NCBI GenBank assembly: GCA_029532415.1
Contig: JAQOTA010000058.1
Coordinates: forward strand, 1,364,001 to 1,428,000
DNA: 64,000 bases
Reading direction: 5' to 3'
From: Marasmius tenuissimus
Lineage: Eukaryota > Basidiomycota > Agaricomycetes > Agaricales > Marasmiaceae
Shown here: positions 35,877-46,249 of the stretch, in pieces
Numbering within the stretch: position 1 is the first letter of the stretch
Layout of the letters: the number at the start of each line of letters is the position of its first letter
Translations under genes and position numbers: made by a program
Notes under the pieces: generated by a model
Databases searched by the model: none
Told to the model about the DNA's origin: nothing
What the model saw: the letters and a program-made list of their open reading frames with translations, nothing else

Positions 35877-36243
35877 TGTCATGAATTTCCCTCCTATCTT
35901 ATATTATCATTTTCCATCTTATCTATATCTTATCCCTCACATGACTCATATCTTATCATATAGACACATGGTAGATACATGAAGGGACCCACATGCTGTA
36001 GACACATGTTGGTCCTGTTTCAGATACTGTTTCACGATGTCATACCTTGATGTCACACCTCACCGTAGACACACGCCATAGTCCTCTCAGTAGTATATAA
36101 GAAGTAGATACTCTGCATGTATTCCCCAGTCTTGAGCTGGTTTATTCCTCACCAGTATAGAGTTCTCTATTCTTTGCCTCATTCCCTCTTGTCTGAAAGC
36201 TTAGTGCGATGCATCACCATGTCAGATCTGGTGATTGCTGACA
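35877..36243 (+). mobile_element. Probable solo LTR (367 bp) in an intron of the unit B pseudokinase
   Basis: Begins TGTCATGAATTTC and ends TTGCTGACA, flanked by GACGT (35872-35876) and GACAT (36244-36248), one mismatch. It contains a TATATAAGAAG promoter-like site at about 36094. Paralogous introns elsewhere are about 55 bp, so this material is extra. The boundaries are inferred. Confidence 0.45.
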
Positions 36244-36836
36244 GACATGTCCAATGCTTGATATATGCAAAGGTGGCCTCAGAGACCTTGAACCAACTCG
36301 TAGGTAACATCCAACTCTAAGCGACTTCAACACATCTTACAGTATTTAATTCAGGCTCAAGGTGCGGTCGACAGACTCAAATATATCCACAATCAGAAAG
36401 TCATTCATGGTGACTTGTGAGTGATCAGTCAGTCTTTTGCATTACCAATTTTGTTACCATTCTCATAGCCTTCCTCAAATAGTTGACCTTTCTGACCGAT
36501 CTGTCTGATGTCGCTCGCATAGCTGATTTGGGACTCACCCAACTCCTTGGCAAGGCCGCTGACAAGAGTGAAGATTCAGATAAGTATAACTGTGCATATG
36601 CATTGCACAAGGTAAGTCTGATACTGTCTGTCAGCAAGGTTATCACTGTACCTTTTCTATTTGTCTTTTTTTTGTCAGCTATACAGAGGTAGTGCGCCAT
36701 TGGAGAGGCTTCCCTCCCGACCTCCGCACGTGTCAGATGAGATATGGGGTGTACTCCAGGGATGGTTGATGAAGGCCAACAACAGTACGTTCTATCTCCA
36801 CTCATTGACCCCTGTGCGCTTATCACAAACGTCCCC

Positions 36837-39800
36837 AGGGCCCGAAGGCAAAAGTAATACAAAAGACTCTCCACCTTCGACCCAAACTCCTGTCCCAGAT
36901 CCGCAAAGAAAAGGATTGCAAGATTACACCCATTTGCCCATCGTCGCTCAAAACCATGATGTGCTGTCCCATGCAAGTCACTTCAACAACAGCAACAATG
37001 CTCATTTCTCTGCCATCGGTGGCAACCAGCTCAACAGTAACGCAAACAGGACACAGAATATCAATTGTGGGAGGGATCATAACCTCAACATCAGTGAAAC
37101 GGGAAATGCATGGAGGTATGGATCCATGCGGTTCCATGCGGTTCCATACCTCCGGCATACCGGTATGAAGCAGGGGGGGCATGCATGGAGTGAATAATCT
37201 GGCCTATGCCATCCATGTGTCCATACCAGCCATGATTGCGGCTGGTTTTGTGCGATCCTTCCATGCATCTCCATACATTGATGCCGGCTAGGACAGAAGA
37301 AAATAAATGAATTCATTCCATACTATATACGGGTACAAAACTACACTACACAAAGAGAGAATACCACTACACCAGCTGAGCAGATACCATCAGTGTCTGA
37401 TTCACCTACAAGACCATAGCTGGTTTCCTGTCTTCATGCTCACACCCATATATCTTAATCATCGGAAATCAATGGTCCATTGACTTGAATAATCAAGATA
37501 AAATGAACACACTTACCATGTGCCTTGACGGCGCAATTTGACGACGCAAATGCAGTTGAGTTCATAACCTTGGGGCCGATTGAGCACAGATGCTGTCAAA
37601 ACCTGTTATCTTTAGTGAATCATCAGCATCGAAAAAGGAATGTGAATAACAATTGCGCACCATCAATCTTTGACTCGTACTACTCGTGAACTCTGTGGTT
37701 TGACCGTTTGAGCTGCCCCTTCAGCCAAGATTGACATGTGTTGAAACACTGACATCCCTGTATTAGCAAAATCAATAAACAGATATCCAAGTAAATATCG
37801 AGACACGTACTTTGGGCGTATATAGATAAAATAAATGTCAAGTTTGATGGTTTCTTGTAGACATGAGATTTGTGGGATTGAAGAAAAAGTGCCTGCAACT
37901 GGCAATAGATTGATTGGTCTGTGATGTCCTGACAAGCCACTCGTAATTTCCCAAGAAACTGTACAGTTTCTCACGGGATCCTATAACTGACGCGGAGAGA
38001 CTGTTTTTTATATGGGTGCAATGTCCCTTTGTGCTTCGTTCGTAAGTAAAACACCATATGTATTGTATCCTAGAGACTACTGAACCAATAATAAAATTTG
38101 TGAGCTTTGAGTGAGCAGACTGAGTATCCATACCTCCATACCTTCCATACTCCCTCAGAGGTATGGACATTTTTGGCAGGAATTGGTATGGGCTGCATGG
38201 AGGAGGTAAACTATCCATGCCTCCATGCGCCCCATACCTCTCATGTATTTCCCGTTTCACTGATGAACAATGGCTCGGGACCCTTAACTGTTAACAACAG
38301 TGAGCTCGTTCGCCTATTCGTATCTTAATGCTCACAAGTTGGCACTACGTAGAGGGGCAACAGGTGCTGAATTCAGTAGCGTACCCCCTGCCATCCATCT
38401 CTGCGGGGTATGACAAAGATTCAGGTGAAGGGACACAGAACGTTGACGCAGGGAGGGATCAGGATGCCAACCACGGCGGTGGTGCTTTCATGACTGACAA
38501 CGGTAGGTCCCAACTTCACTCGCCAATCAAAGCTTGCTGATTGTGGCACATCGCTGAAGATAACAGGAACGTAAGAGGCTCTTCAGCTACTGCCCAAGCG
38601 CCTATGGATGAAATGGAGCAGCGTGAACCAGCCCATTTGCCCAGTCCAACTGTCCAAGTGATGGCATACCCAATGCTAGGCCACCAAGCGGCAAGCTTCT
38701 CAGCTCCAAGGATCTCATCAGGAAAGAAGATGCGTTCAGAAATCTGCTTACCGATCAAGAAGAATATGAAGTTGTCCTGGGACTTGACGGCGATGATGCC
38801 CAGAGTGTCTTGGACAATTGGCAACAGGTAAGGTTCAACAAGATTTCTTCCTCATAGTAATCATTTATGAAGAATTCTCAATAGCTGAGCGAGCACACCC
38901 AGGATGTGAATCTCCGATCGCGTATCATACATGCGATCATCAAGCTCTCCAAAAGCTCACGCCTATTTCCTCAGTGTCTGTGGATCGGAGGAGTGGAAGG
39001 TGTCAGCGAGTATCCCGTTGAATATGGTGGTTTCGCAGATATCTGGACAGGGAGCGTTGGTGGCGTCAGGGTCGCCCTAAAGGTTGTCTGGTACAGATTC
39101 CATTCTCAGGAGAAGCATGAACCAATGATAAAGGTGCGGTAAATCCTATACCTGTATAATGCCTTCAGAACCTGAAGCTGCCGACTCCGATTTCAAGGCA
39201 TTCGTGCGGGAAGCAATGATCTGGCAAAATTTGATTCACCCCAATGTTTTGCCATTCACAGGCATGTCTTGGTTCAATCCAGCCCAAGGCCAGCTATGCC
39301 TGGTATCACTGTGGATGGATAATGGCAACCTTCACCAGTTCTTAACTGACAATCCGGACGTTGATTGTGCCACTCAGCAAGGATTGGTGAGTGTTTTTTT
39401 TTTGGTTGGCTACGCTATTCCACGCCATCTCACACGTTCAAATAGGTGAAAGATGTCGCACAGGGACTAGCATACCTTCACAACCTCAAGATTACTCACG
39501 GCGACTTGAAAGGCATGAGTGCTCCTAGTCCATGTTCTGTAACGTTCTCCAAACACTCATACCATTAACATAGTACAGTGTTCTCGTTTGTGACAACCAG
39601 ACTGCGCGTATAACCGACTTTGGACTTTCTTGGGTCATCGACGATCAGAAGTTGACAAGCCTGTCTAACATGGCGGGCCGTCAAGGACCAATGTGTTGGC
39701 TTGCTCCCGAACTTCTGGAGAATAGAAGGGGTATGGTTTCTTAAGCGAGTGAAATTTATGCCTTTGGCTGCGTGTGCTATGAGGTGTGTTTCACATTAAC

Positions 39801-40037
39801 ATCTTCCTATATAATGGCCAGTTGAGCAGAGATATGAAGATTTACGCAAAATGCATACCTTTTGAAGAACATGAAGAGTACAGTTTATATCATATCGTCA
39901 TGGTCCTGGAGCAACGTCCTAAACTCCCACAAGGCATACCAAACAGAATGCGTCAAATGGTAGAGAAATGCTGGCATGCGGAGCCAGGTTCTCATCCAAA
40001 GGCAGCAGCCCTAGTACAAGAGATAGGCCGAATGTAG
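36837..40037 (+). pseudogene. TKL protein kinase, unit B (kept motifs, but stop and lost splice donor)
   Basis: After a CCCCAG acceptor (36838) comes a Ser/Pro linker, then shared segment 1 (RTQNINCGRDHNLN), split by a 1.17-kb inverted-repeat element and resuming as NNGSGPLTVNN to a GTGAGC donor (38302). A second copy (GEGTQNVDAGRDQDANHGGG, then MTDN) ends at a GTAGGT donor (38503). Then come a helical segment (LIRKEDAFRNLLTDQEEYE, VLDNWQQ), YGGFADIWTG, VRVALKVV, REAMIWQNLIHPNVLPFTG, hinge VSLWMDNGNL, KDVAQGLAYLHNLKITHGDLKG, VLVCDNQTARITDFGLSW, WLAPELL, SEIYAFGCVCYE and a C-lobe ending at TAG 40035-40037. Two lesions suggest inactivation. TAA at 39742-39744 lies just before SEIYAFG. The intron after HGDLKG begins AT instead of GT (GGCATGAGT; paralogues GGCGTATGT/GGCGTAAGT). 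Shared-segment copies number two here rather than one. Confidence 0.65.
37092..38262. mobile_element. 1.17-kb inverted-repeat DNA element without transposase, 2-bp AT duplication
   Basis: The left end is CAGTGAAACGGGAAATGCAT and the right end is its complement (ATTTCCCGTTTCACTG), flanked by AT on both sides. Beyond the termini, both ends are packed with CCATAC/GGTATGG and CCATGC/GCATGG words. No transposase-like frame inside, so it is non-autonomous. It splits the shared Gly/Asn segment of the unit B kinase; removing it with one AT rejoins GRDHNLN to MNNGSGPLTVNN in frame. CAGTG termini occur in several DNA-transposon groups; I do not assign one. Confidence 0.75.
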
Positions 40038-40414
40038 ACGGGCCCACCCTGTTGGAATGTGCCTGCAGGGCGTACCGACCTCCCTAACTGTTGAAACTTT
40101 ATAGTTCCCCCATTATCCGGTGCTTTGAGCTTGAAGGTCAATATTTAGCCTTGTGCATGTTTACTCTAGATTTTCCGACCATGTATATGCATATCCACAA
40201 TGATTGATTCCATGAATTTGTTTGATGCCTGGTACTTACTCAGAAGCATGGCAAAGGCTGCCCTTACGCCTCTTTGTTGCTCTTCCTCCTCACGGTATAC
40301 CTCTGCCTTCCAACTTCATGGGCGTAATATCCTGAACAATGGATAGTGTTGTATAAGATGCTTTCAGTGGCGTTGTTGAGGTGGATTCATGATTTTTTTA
40401 TTGAGTCACATCAT
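40038..40414. other. Kinase 3' flank; no gene seen
   Basis: AT-rich, only short frames. No recognisable element between the kinase stop and the next VPS54-like remnant. Confidence 0.3.
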
Positions 40415-41620
40415 TCAGTACTCATGACAATGAATTGTTGGAGGATTGATATATTGTCCGAGTGTGGGTGCAAAGATGGTCCACGAAACGCTTTCTTCTC
40501 CATTTTCCCTCCCTTTCTCGATAACTTCCTTTCTTTCCATCCCTCTCCTTCTTCCACCTACAACCCCCGCCGAGCCTCTAGATGCGAGTGCTGATGCAGA
40601 ATACCGTGGTTTCCAGTGCTCAACACAGTCAAAGGTTTCTTCATCGGCACATTCGTAGGCCCAGCAGAGGGATTGCAGACGCTGTTCGAGTAGCATCCAC
40701 GGGTTGAATATAGTGTGTTGTTAGCTACTGTGACTGGGTCGACCCTCATCATCCCGCTACAATTTTCTGACCCCAAACCTCGGTGAGGGATACGTGACAG
40801 AGGTCAAGAGGAGGTTGAAGGCAAGGTTGTAGTCAACGATATGGCATTTGAGGTACCATGAGCATCATTCCCCATGCCAGCTTGAGCCTCGGTCAGCATT
40901 TTCTCAATCCTCTGACCTTTTTTATCCCGAGCAACTTCCAATCCCTTCTGCACAGTCCTCATGTCTAGATTGCCTGAAGCATCCCACACAATGGCATTGG
41001 TCGTACTCCCCAAATGTACAATTGTAGATTCGAAAGTGTCACAAAAAGACTGGACGACAGGAGAGAAATGTGACAGGTGAGTCTCCAGCATCTCCAGGTG
41101 ATGCAAAAGTTGTTTTTGACGGCAGTGAATGTGATCGCGAAGTGTGATCGTCTGATCCCGAGACATGAGCAAAAGTCTTTTGATGTAACAAGTCAAGGGA
41201 AGAGAGAGTATCAAGTGCAGTAGATGCATTGAAGGATGTGTCAGGCAGTGGTAGACTTGTTGTTCATGGTGGGCCTTCGAGATCTCCTGCAGCTTGTGGG
41301 TACCTATCAAAATCCTTTTGCCAGATATGCGGTCACTCCACTGGTTCAACCCATGTCTGGACAGTGTGCTGTACGTTTTGAGAAGAGCTTGATGTTCTTG
41401 AGGGTCATCAAGGACCCGAGATGACTCTTATGACCGTATTTGGATTATAAGATGGGTTGTTTTTTGCCAACGCATATACTGGAGACGCTGTTGGCATAAC
41501 AGAATGGTAGCTGTAATGTGGTTTGATGACGGGAGTGGTAGCATCTAGAGCTGCTGCGCTAGTGGGTGAGGGAAGTCAGGAGAGGAGGTGGGTGTTGACA
41601 AGACAACTGTAATGGACGTG
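40415..41620 (-). pseudogene. VPS54-like 5' fragment (copy 8)
   Basis: Minus-strand text near 41315-41280 gives KDFDRYPQAAG in one frame, the counterpart of RRKDFDGYLRAV. Then QKQLLHHLEMLETHLSHFSP and VVQSFCDTFE (about 41135-41030) parallel QEKLSHYLDTLEIHLS. The longest frame (181 codons, 40804-41349) continues to QKGLEVARDKKGQRIEKML, the expected next helix. Frames still switch between blocks, so it is a remnant. It aligns with the copy at 14.55-15.24 kb. Confidence 0.5.
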
Positions 41621-41639
41621 TTGGATGATGCAGGCGCTT

Positions 41640-41861
41640 GTAGGTGCCGGGACAAATATTTTGAGACTTAACAGGTCTTAACCTGAACCATTACTCAAGC
41701 TCGATCCCTCGTCGCTCGATCTTCACTATTTCTACAAAACACTTAAATGACAAGTCAGTATTTTTATGATTTGTATCGTCGTGACTGAACCAAGGGTACT
41801 AATTTTTCATTTCATAGTTCATCTGGAAGCGACCATACAGTTGGCTTGACCTAAATTAATC
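41640..41861. repeat. Duplicated segment, paralogous to 15929-16140
   Basis: Carries the same ordered words as its partner (TCGCTCGATCTTC, ATGACAAGTCAGTA, GACTGAACCAAGGGTACT, AAGCGACCATACAGTTGGCT), with substitutions. It lies next to a VPS54-like remnant, as its partner does. Confidence 0.7.
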
Positions 41862-42169
41862 GTTTCACCAATCAGCTTGGAGCTGCTGGGACATACCCAT
41901 TTTGAATGTCAATACCCATTGGCACAGTAACTTTCAATGCAACCACACCCACACCCATCGCCCAACAACTCAAACTGCATTGGTTGATTTCATTACACCG
42001 AGAACGTCCCTGTTACAACCAGCAATGACAACAAGGTGTCCGTGACAACAGGAAATAATCCACCTCACAGTGAGCTGGGGGCGTGTATGGAGGAAGTGAT
42101 GGGTACCTGTTGGGGACGAGTGGGGGTGATTTTGAGAACCTATAAACAACTCAACTATTTCTGCTCGGC
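41862..42169 (-). pseudogene. VPS54-like 5' terminal remnant (very short)
   Basis: 42005-42075 carries TACAACCAGCAATGACAAC and GAAATAATCCACCTC, matching 7880-7930 in copy 1 in the same strand orientation. It is therefore a minus-oriented 5' scrap. It abuts the plus-oriented copy 9, implying an inversion breakpoint near 42150. Confidence 0.35.
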
Positions 42170-42640
42170 ATGATTCCCCCAATCTTCTTCATCTCGTCCT
42201 TTGGCTTGTCAGGTCTCAAGGTCGCAAAGCTTAAGATGTTTGTGCTTGTCTCAGAGACAGACGATTCGACTTGGCTTTTACATTCCCCCTGTTACAAGAG
42301 AAGCTGTCGCATTACCCGGACACACTGGAGATCTGTCTTTCGCATGAAATCTCTCCAGGTCGCCTATTTTATTCTATTTTTCACGGCACTGTCGAATTCA
42401 CAATCATTACACTCAGACAGTACGAGACATGGGATATTTCCAAAGGTGCGAGAATTGAAAAAGTGGAAGATGGATTGAAAGGCATCGAAGGAGCTGTTGG
42501 AGTGATGGGACAGATGAGGGAGAAAGTCAGCCAAGGAGGATGGAAACAGAAGACGGAAACACCGACATCAGATAGAGGGGTGTTAGAGATGTTGAATGAG
42601 GAGGATCGCCTTTGGATTTGATTTGCTTCGTTGAACACAG
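42170..42640 (+). pseudogene. VPS54-like fragment (copy 9)
   Basis: A plus-strand frame of 116 codons from 42271: FPLLQEKLSHYPDTLEICLS then HEISPGRLFYSIFHG (a decayed EISLRSxxFFxxL block), RIEKVEDGLKGIEGAVGVMG and QMREKVSQGGWK, ending RGVLEMLNEEDRLWI and a stop. This is the clearest run linking the QEKLSHY block to the coiled-coil and WxxAL helices. It is homologous to copy 6 at 22.2 kb. It is only a part of a gene about 900 codons or longer in fungi. Confidence 0.55.
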
Positions 42641-43297
42641 CATGCCGCCTGGTTATCTACACTCGAGCTTAATGACTATGGAAAATGCACCGAGTCTCAG
42701 TGAGTAACAGTTTGGAAATCCCTTCAATCACATTAGCTGAAGTCCGAAGTCACAGAAATTCCGGATTGTCGGAAGTGGTCATTATACCACTGGCATCGGT
42801 TCATCCAAAACATTTTTGATCACTGGAACGGCAGCCTTTTTCTCAGGGCAATTTTCCTGAAAGTGTTTTGACCTTTCTTCCTGCCATCTCCCCCCGTCCT
42901 TCCCAATCCACAAGGTTTGGACGAGAGTTGTTGAAACGCATGGTGAAAACCCCGAGCTCAAGCTTCAAGTTGGCGCTTTTTGACGCTTTCTCATTATTGG
43001 TGGCAAGGTGTTACTATGTAGAGTGCGGTGTGTGTACGAGAGATAGAACACTCCTTAGGACCAATAGTATGTCCAAGTGTTTCCTTTACCATACTCGACT
43101 CATGCCTGACTACAGTCGTTTGCAATGATCTAGAGAACGGGAATTGTCCACAATGAATCCGGTGGACAAGTGGCTTCGGCATCTGAGGGTCCAATCCGTA
43201 TGTTACGTCGACTTCGAACCCCACAAAACATTAGAACTGAACACAATGGGGCTTCAAGAGCCTGGTGGTATCTTTACCAATCAACCAACACTGCCGG
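42641..43297. repeat. Duplicated flank and first half of a shared promoter block
   Basis: Parallels 23380-23820. 43215-43297 carries CGAACCCCACAAAACA..GAACACAATGGGG, TTTACCAATCAACCAACACT and GCCGG, the front half of the kinase/pseudokinase promoter. The block stops at CCGG, where the next insertion begins; its remainder resumes at 46725. Confidence 0.6.
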
Positions 43298-44833
43298 TGT
43301 AAAGAGCCACTCGCGGTGTATAATAAAATCTAACTCGTAGGTCAAATCCTCCCAACACTCAAGAGTGTTACTGAAGGGTGCAGGAATCGGGGATCAGCGT
43401 TGATCGTAGGTTCCACTCTCAGCCAGACTGCAATAGTAGGCTGAAGGAAATCTGACTCAAGAAACTATCCAACTAAGGTAGCTTTGCCTCTGAAACCAGT
43501 TCGGAGGTCAAAAGTGGGGTTCGGAAGAGAGGTCTATAGGTTGTTTCGGGGAGTATAGAGTTTGTTTGGTGCTTCGGAAGTGCATTCTTGGGCTTCAACT
43601 AGCTTCAGAACCACTCGAACAGCGAGGGGCAACAAGACAATCAAATCAAACAATGGCAATAAGACTCCAATCAAGTCTGTCAATAACCAAAGACCAACTG
43701 TCAATGGTGAACAATATTCTCAGCCCAATTAGCTTCAGAAGTTCAACAACAGCTCAGCCAGTCAAGTTGGCATCGCAGACAAACAATGCAAAGTCAAGGT
43801 CAAGCAAATGTTCAATGGATTTTCTAGGTTTGGGCAAACAAAGTTCTATTCCGTTCTAATGTCTCTCCAGAAGCGCTCCTGAGTCAACTAACTACCCAAC
43901 AAGTGGAATAGCTTCGTATCCTCTGAATACTAATTGTACAGATTGCTTGGGGATTCTTGATGAAAACCCCACTGCTTATATACTCTAGGATGCGCTAATT
44001 CTACTGAATCATACAAATATCAAATAAACCATGCCTCAGAGGCACAAAATACCTACTTTGGAATATACTTGGAGAGTTTTTGTGTTTAATCTATGCTTTT
44101 GAACCCCAAAGTCAAAACCAACAATTTGCTTTGGAAGTATCATCAGCCTCGAACATTCTCTAACATTCTCTTCTTTCGGGTCTCTCCTATCGATGGTTCC
44201 CTTCTGCCTATCTGCCTCTGCAGCATTGATTCTCCGGTTCTAGACTTTTCACTCGTCATAGGTCATCTTGTTCTGTCTGCCTCCGAAGCATATACTCCCT
44301 TCGTCTGAAGCAAAGTACTTGCCTCTGAAGTGCTACTAGATGCCTATATTCATGGAGTTACCCAGCTGTCCATAGCCAGGTCGATATCCTTTCTGTAGCT
44401 CGGATAATTCTGACTTCCTGCCATCCATATGGCCGCCCCACTATATCCAATCTTGGTACCTTGGATACCGGGTAATAGTTCAATGGTTCAGCCAGAACTC
44501 CTACTTGATTCTTTGGTACACCATTCCTTTCTTTCTTAGTCCCTTGCCTTCTAGTGCAGTTGAGCACTGTGTTTTGCTACTAGCGCCAACTATGCCCTTA
44601 GTACCGTCAATATCTCCATGTACGAGTACAAGGGAGGTACGTCGACGGTACAACTCCTTTGATCACTTCTTGATCATTGTTTAGCGCCCAGTGCCTGGTT
44701 CGGATCCACGCCTCCGAAGCGCTAATTTCCTAGTTTCCGAAGTAAAATTTCCACTTCAGCGGCAAGTCCAGAGGTCAGTATAAGCAAATACTAGGTTGTC
44801 CCAATTCCTTGCTTACTTTCCCCCGAGCACACT

Positions 44834-46249
44834 ATGGCACGCTTGCACAATATTGAAGATCACTTCCGCAACTTGCTCTATAGTAAGTCTTTTGATTTTC
44901 TAAATTCCGAGGTGACCTTCTGACTTCCTCTTCAGAGTTGTATAAGCTCTGGTGGTATCCAGAAGATTACTCTGATAAGATCAAGGAGCACCGCATCATC
45001 CTACCCATTCCACTCGACGCAGAACAAGAGGCTATCCTCGGAATCATCTTCCAGCAGTTCTTCTTCAGTCGCCACAGATCCATCTACTGGGGCTACGTGA
45101 TTCGTTATGACATGATCCAGGACGAAATCTATCTCTGCAAGGACACCTTTGACCACTTCATTCCTCACGACGCCAGGTCTGTCATCGACATGGTTGCCGA
45201 GTCCATTGCTCGAGTTGGTTTCCTCGACTTCAAAACCGCTCATACTCCTGGAGCCGTCAATGCTTGGATCGACGCCGTCGTCAGTTGTGCTGAGTGCCCA
45301 GCACCTCCGAAGCTTGATGTTACATCCATGCCGTTTCCAGGGTTTCCGAAGGCTTCTATCCACCTTCCGGAGATTCCGACACTCGGAATTTACTTTATGT
45401 TTCTCTTTCCTTCACGATCCTTTCCGGAACATGATCTCGGATTCTGACGTCATGTCCCTGGTACTTACGGATCGGAGATACATATACACCGTTCATTTCC
45501 GAGTAGTACGTATACTCTACATTCCGACATTCCGCTCTCCATTCTATCATGACTCATCCCGTACATTCCATTCTGACACTTCATTTCCGATTCATCTCCG
45601 ACTCCGGGACTTCACCCTCCGTCTCGGATTCCGTATCGTACATACATTCTCTCCCGCTCCTGACTCACCTTCGGTACTACGATCGCCGGAACCCCTTCGG
45701 AGGTCTCGGAGATCGATATATATATAAGCTAGATACTTCACGACTTGTATTCCTCAGAATTAAAATCAACTTGGTTTCCGTCTTATCTCATTCGTCTCAT
45801 TCTGTCTCTTTATCTCTATCTCCTCTTCATCTTTATCTTCCTTTCCTTCCGGTCAAGGACAACTCAACTCAACGGTGTTGTTGGCGAAACCTTCGACTAT
45901 TGTCCAGCCATCCGTTCGGCCTTCCGGTCGTCGGAATCTATCTCCAACTCCGACTGGTCCATTCCGGCACATCGGCTTCCGTCACTTCCGCTTGGACTTC
46001 CGTCCGGGCTGTCATATCTGCACGATCCTAACACTTGACTATACCAAGCTCTCGTTCTTCAAGTACTCCCCTGTCATGGGTCGTTGGCTCTCTCGATCCT
46101 TTTCTTTCTATAATCCTATTTTATGTGATCCATTCTATACCGATTATCTAGATCATGACACCTTCATTGATTCTTATTATCCTGAAGACTCTGACGTAGA
46201 TAATTACTTTGGTTGGGATGAGGTAGCTCTAGCCAATATGGATGACTAG
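44834..46249 (+). pseudogene. Two-exon hypothetical ORF split by a solo LTR
   Basis: Exon 1 is 44834-44882 (MARLHNIEDHFRNLLY) with a GTAAGT donor and intron 44883-44935; exon 2 starts at 44936 (KLYKLWWYPEDY). The frame runs to the LTR at 45318 (ending APPKL) and resumes in frame after it (DYTKLSFFKYSP) to TAG 46247-46249. Without the LTR and one CTTGA copy the exons total 642 nt, an exact multiple of three (213 residues). The C-terminus is acidic and Tyr-rich. No family recognised. As it stands the reading frame is disrupted. Confidence 0.5.
45318..46033 (+). mobile_element. Solo LTR of the Ty3 family (716 bp), target duplication CTTGA
   Basis: Starts TGTTACATCCATGCC and ends GATCCTAACA, closely matching the two LTRs of the complete element at 46860-55674 but with scattered substitutions, so it is an older insertion. 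CTTGA flanks both sides (45313-45317 and 46034-46038). It arose by LTR-LTR recombination after insertion into the ORF above. Confidence 0.9.

Larger units (their letters stand above)
34364..36790 (+). pseudogene. TKL-like pseudokinase module, unit B (decayed, with two LTR insertions)
   Basis: A readable frame gives the shared segment (NAIQNFNHGRDLVQNNARGR, then ITIN) ending at a GTACGC donor at 34551. The acceptor at 34609 joins an acidic linker (GGRDDLDNEDDNED) and helical segment (KKELKAFKRQYPLNEDELKK, GQNYLNRWQR). The N-lobe follows: LIITTLSGELSLG, VGTQDVLVKALKK (VAIK Lys kept), the GFILLQ strand and a hinge HPWME-like segment. The catalytic loop is VIHGDL followed by a stop, then VARIADLGLTQLLGK. 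TGA at 34943-34945 interrupts the conserved CLxIQDVGI. A solo LTR lies at 34996-35523 and another LTR-like insert in the intron at 35877-36243. The last module segment (VSDEIWGVLQGWLMKANN) ends at GTACGT at about 36785, and the frame continues after the intron into the unit B kinase. Same architecture as unit A. Confidence 0.6.

Noticed and set aside
44358..44567. Copia-like coding remnant on the minus strand
   Set aside because: Composition is plausible, but no protease, integrase or RT motif could be identified.
45149..46031. Overlapping long frames in the solo LTR and in both LTRs of the Ty3 element (also 46870-47597 and 54970-55710)
   Set aside because: The same frames repeat in each LTR copy, are Ser/Leu/Arg-rich without motifs, and follow from the biased TCCG-rich LTR sequence.
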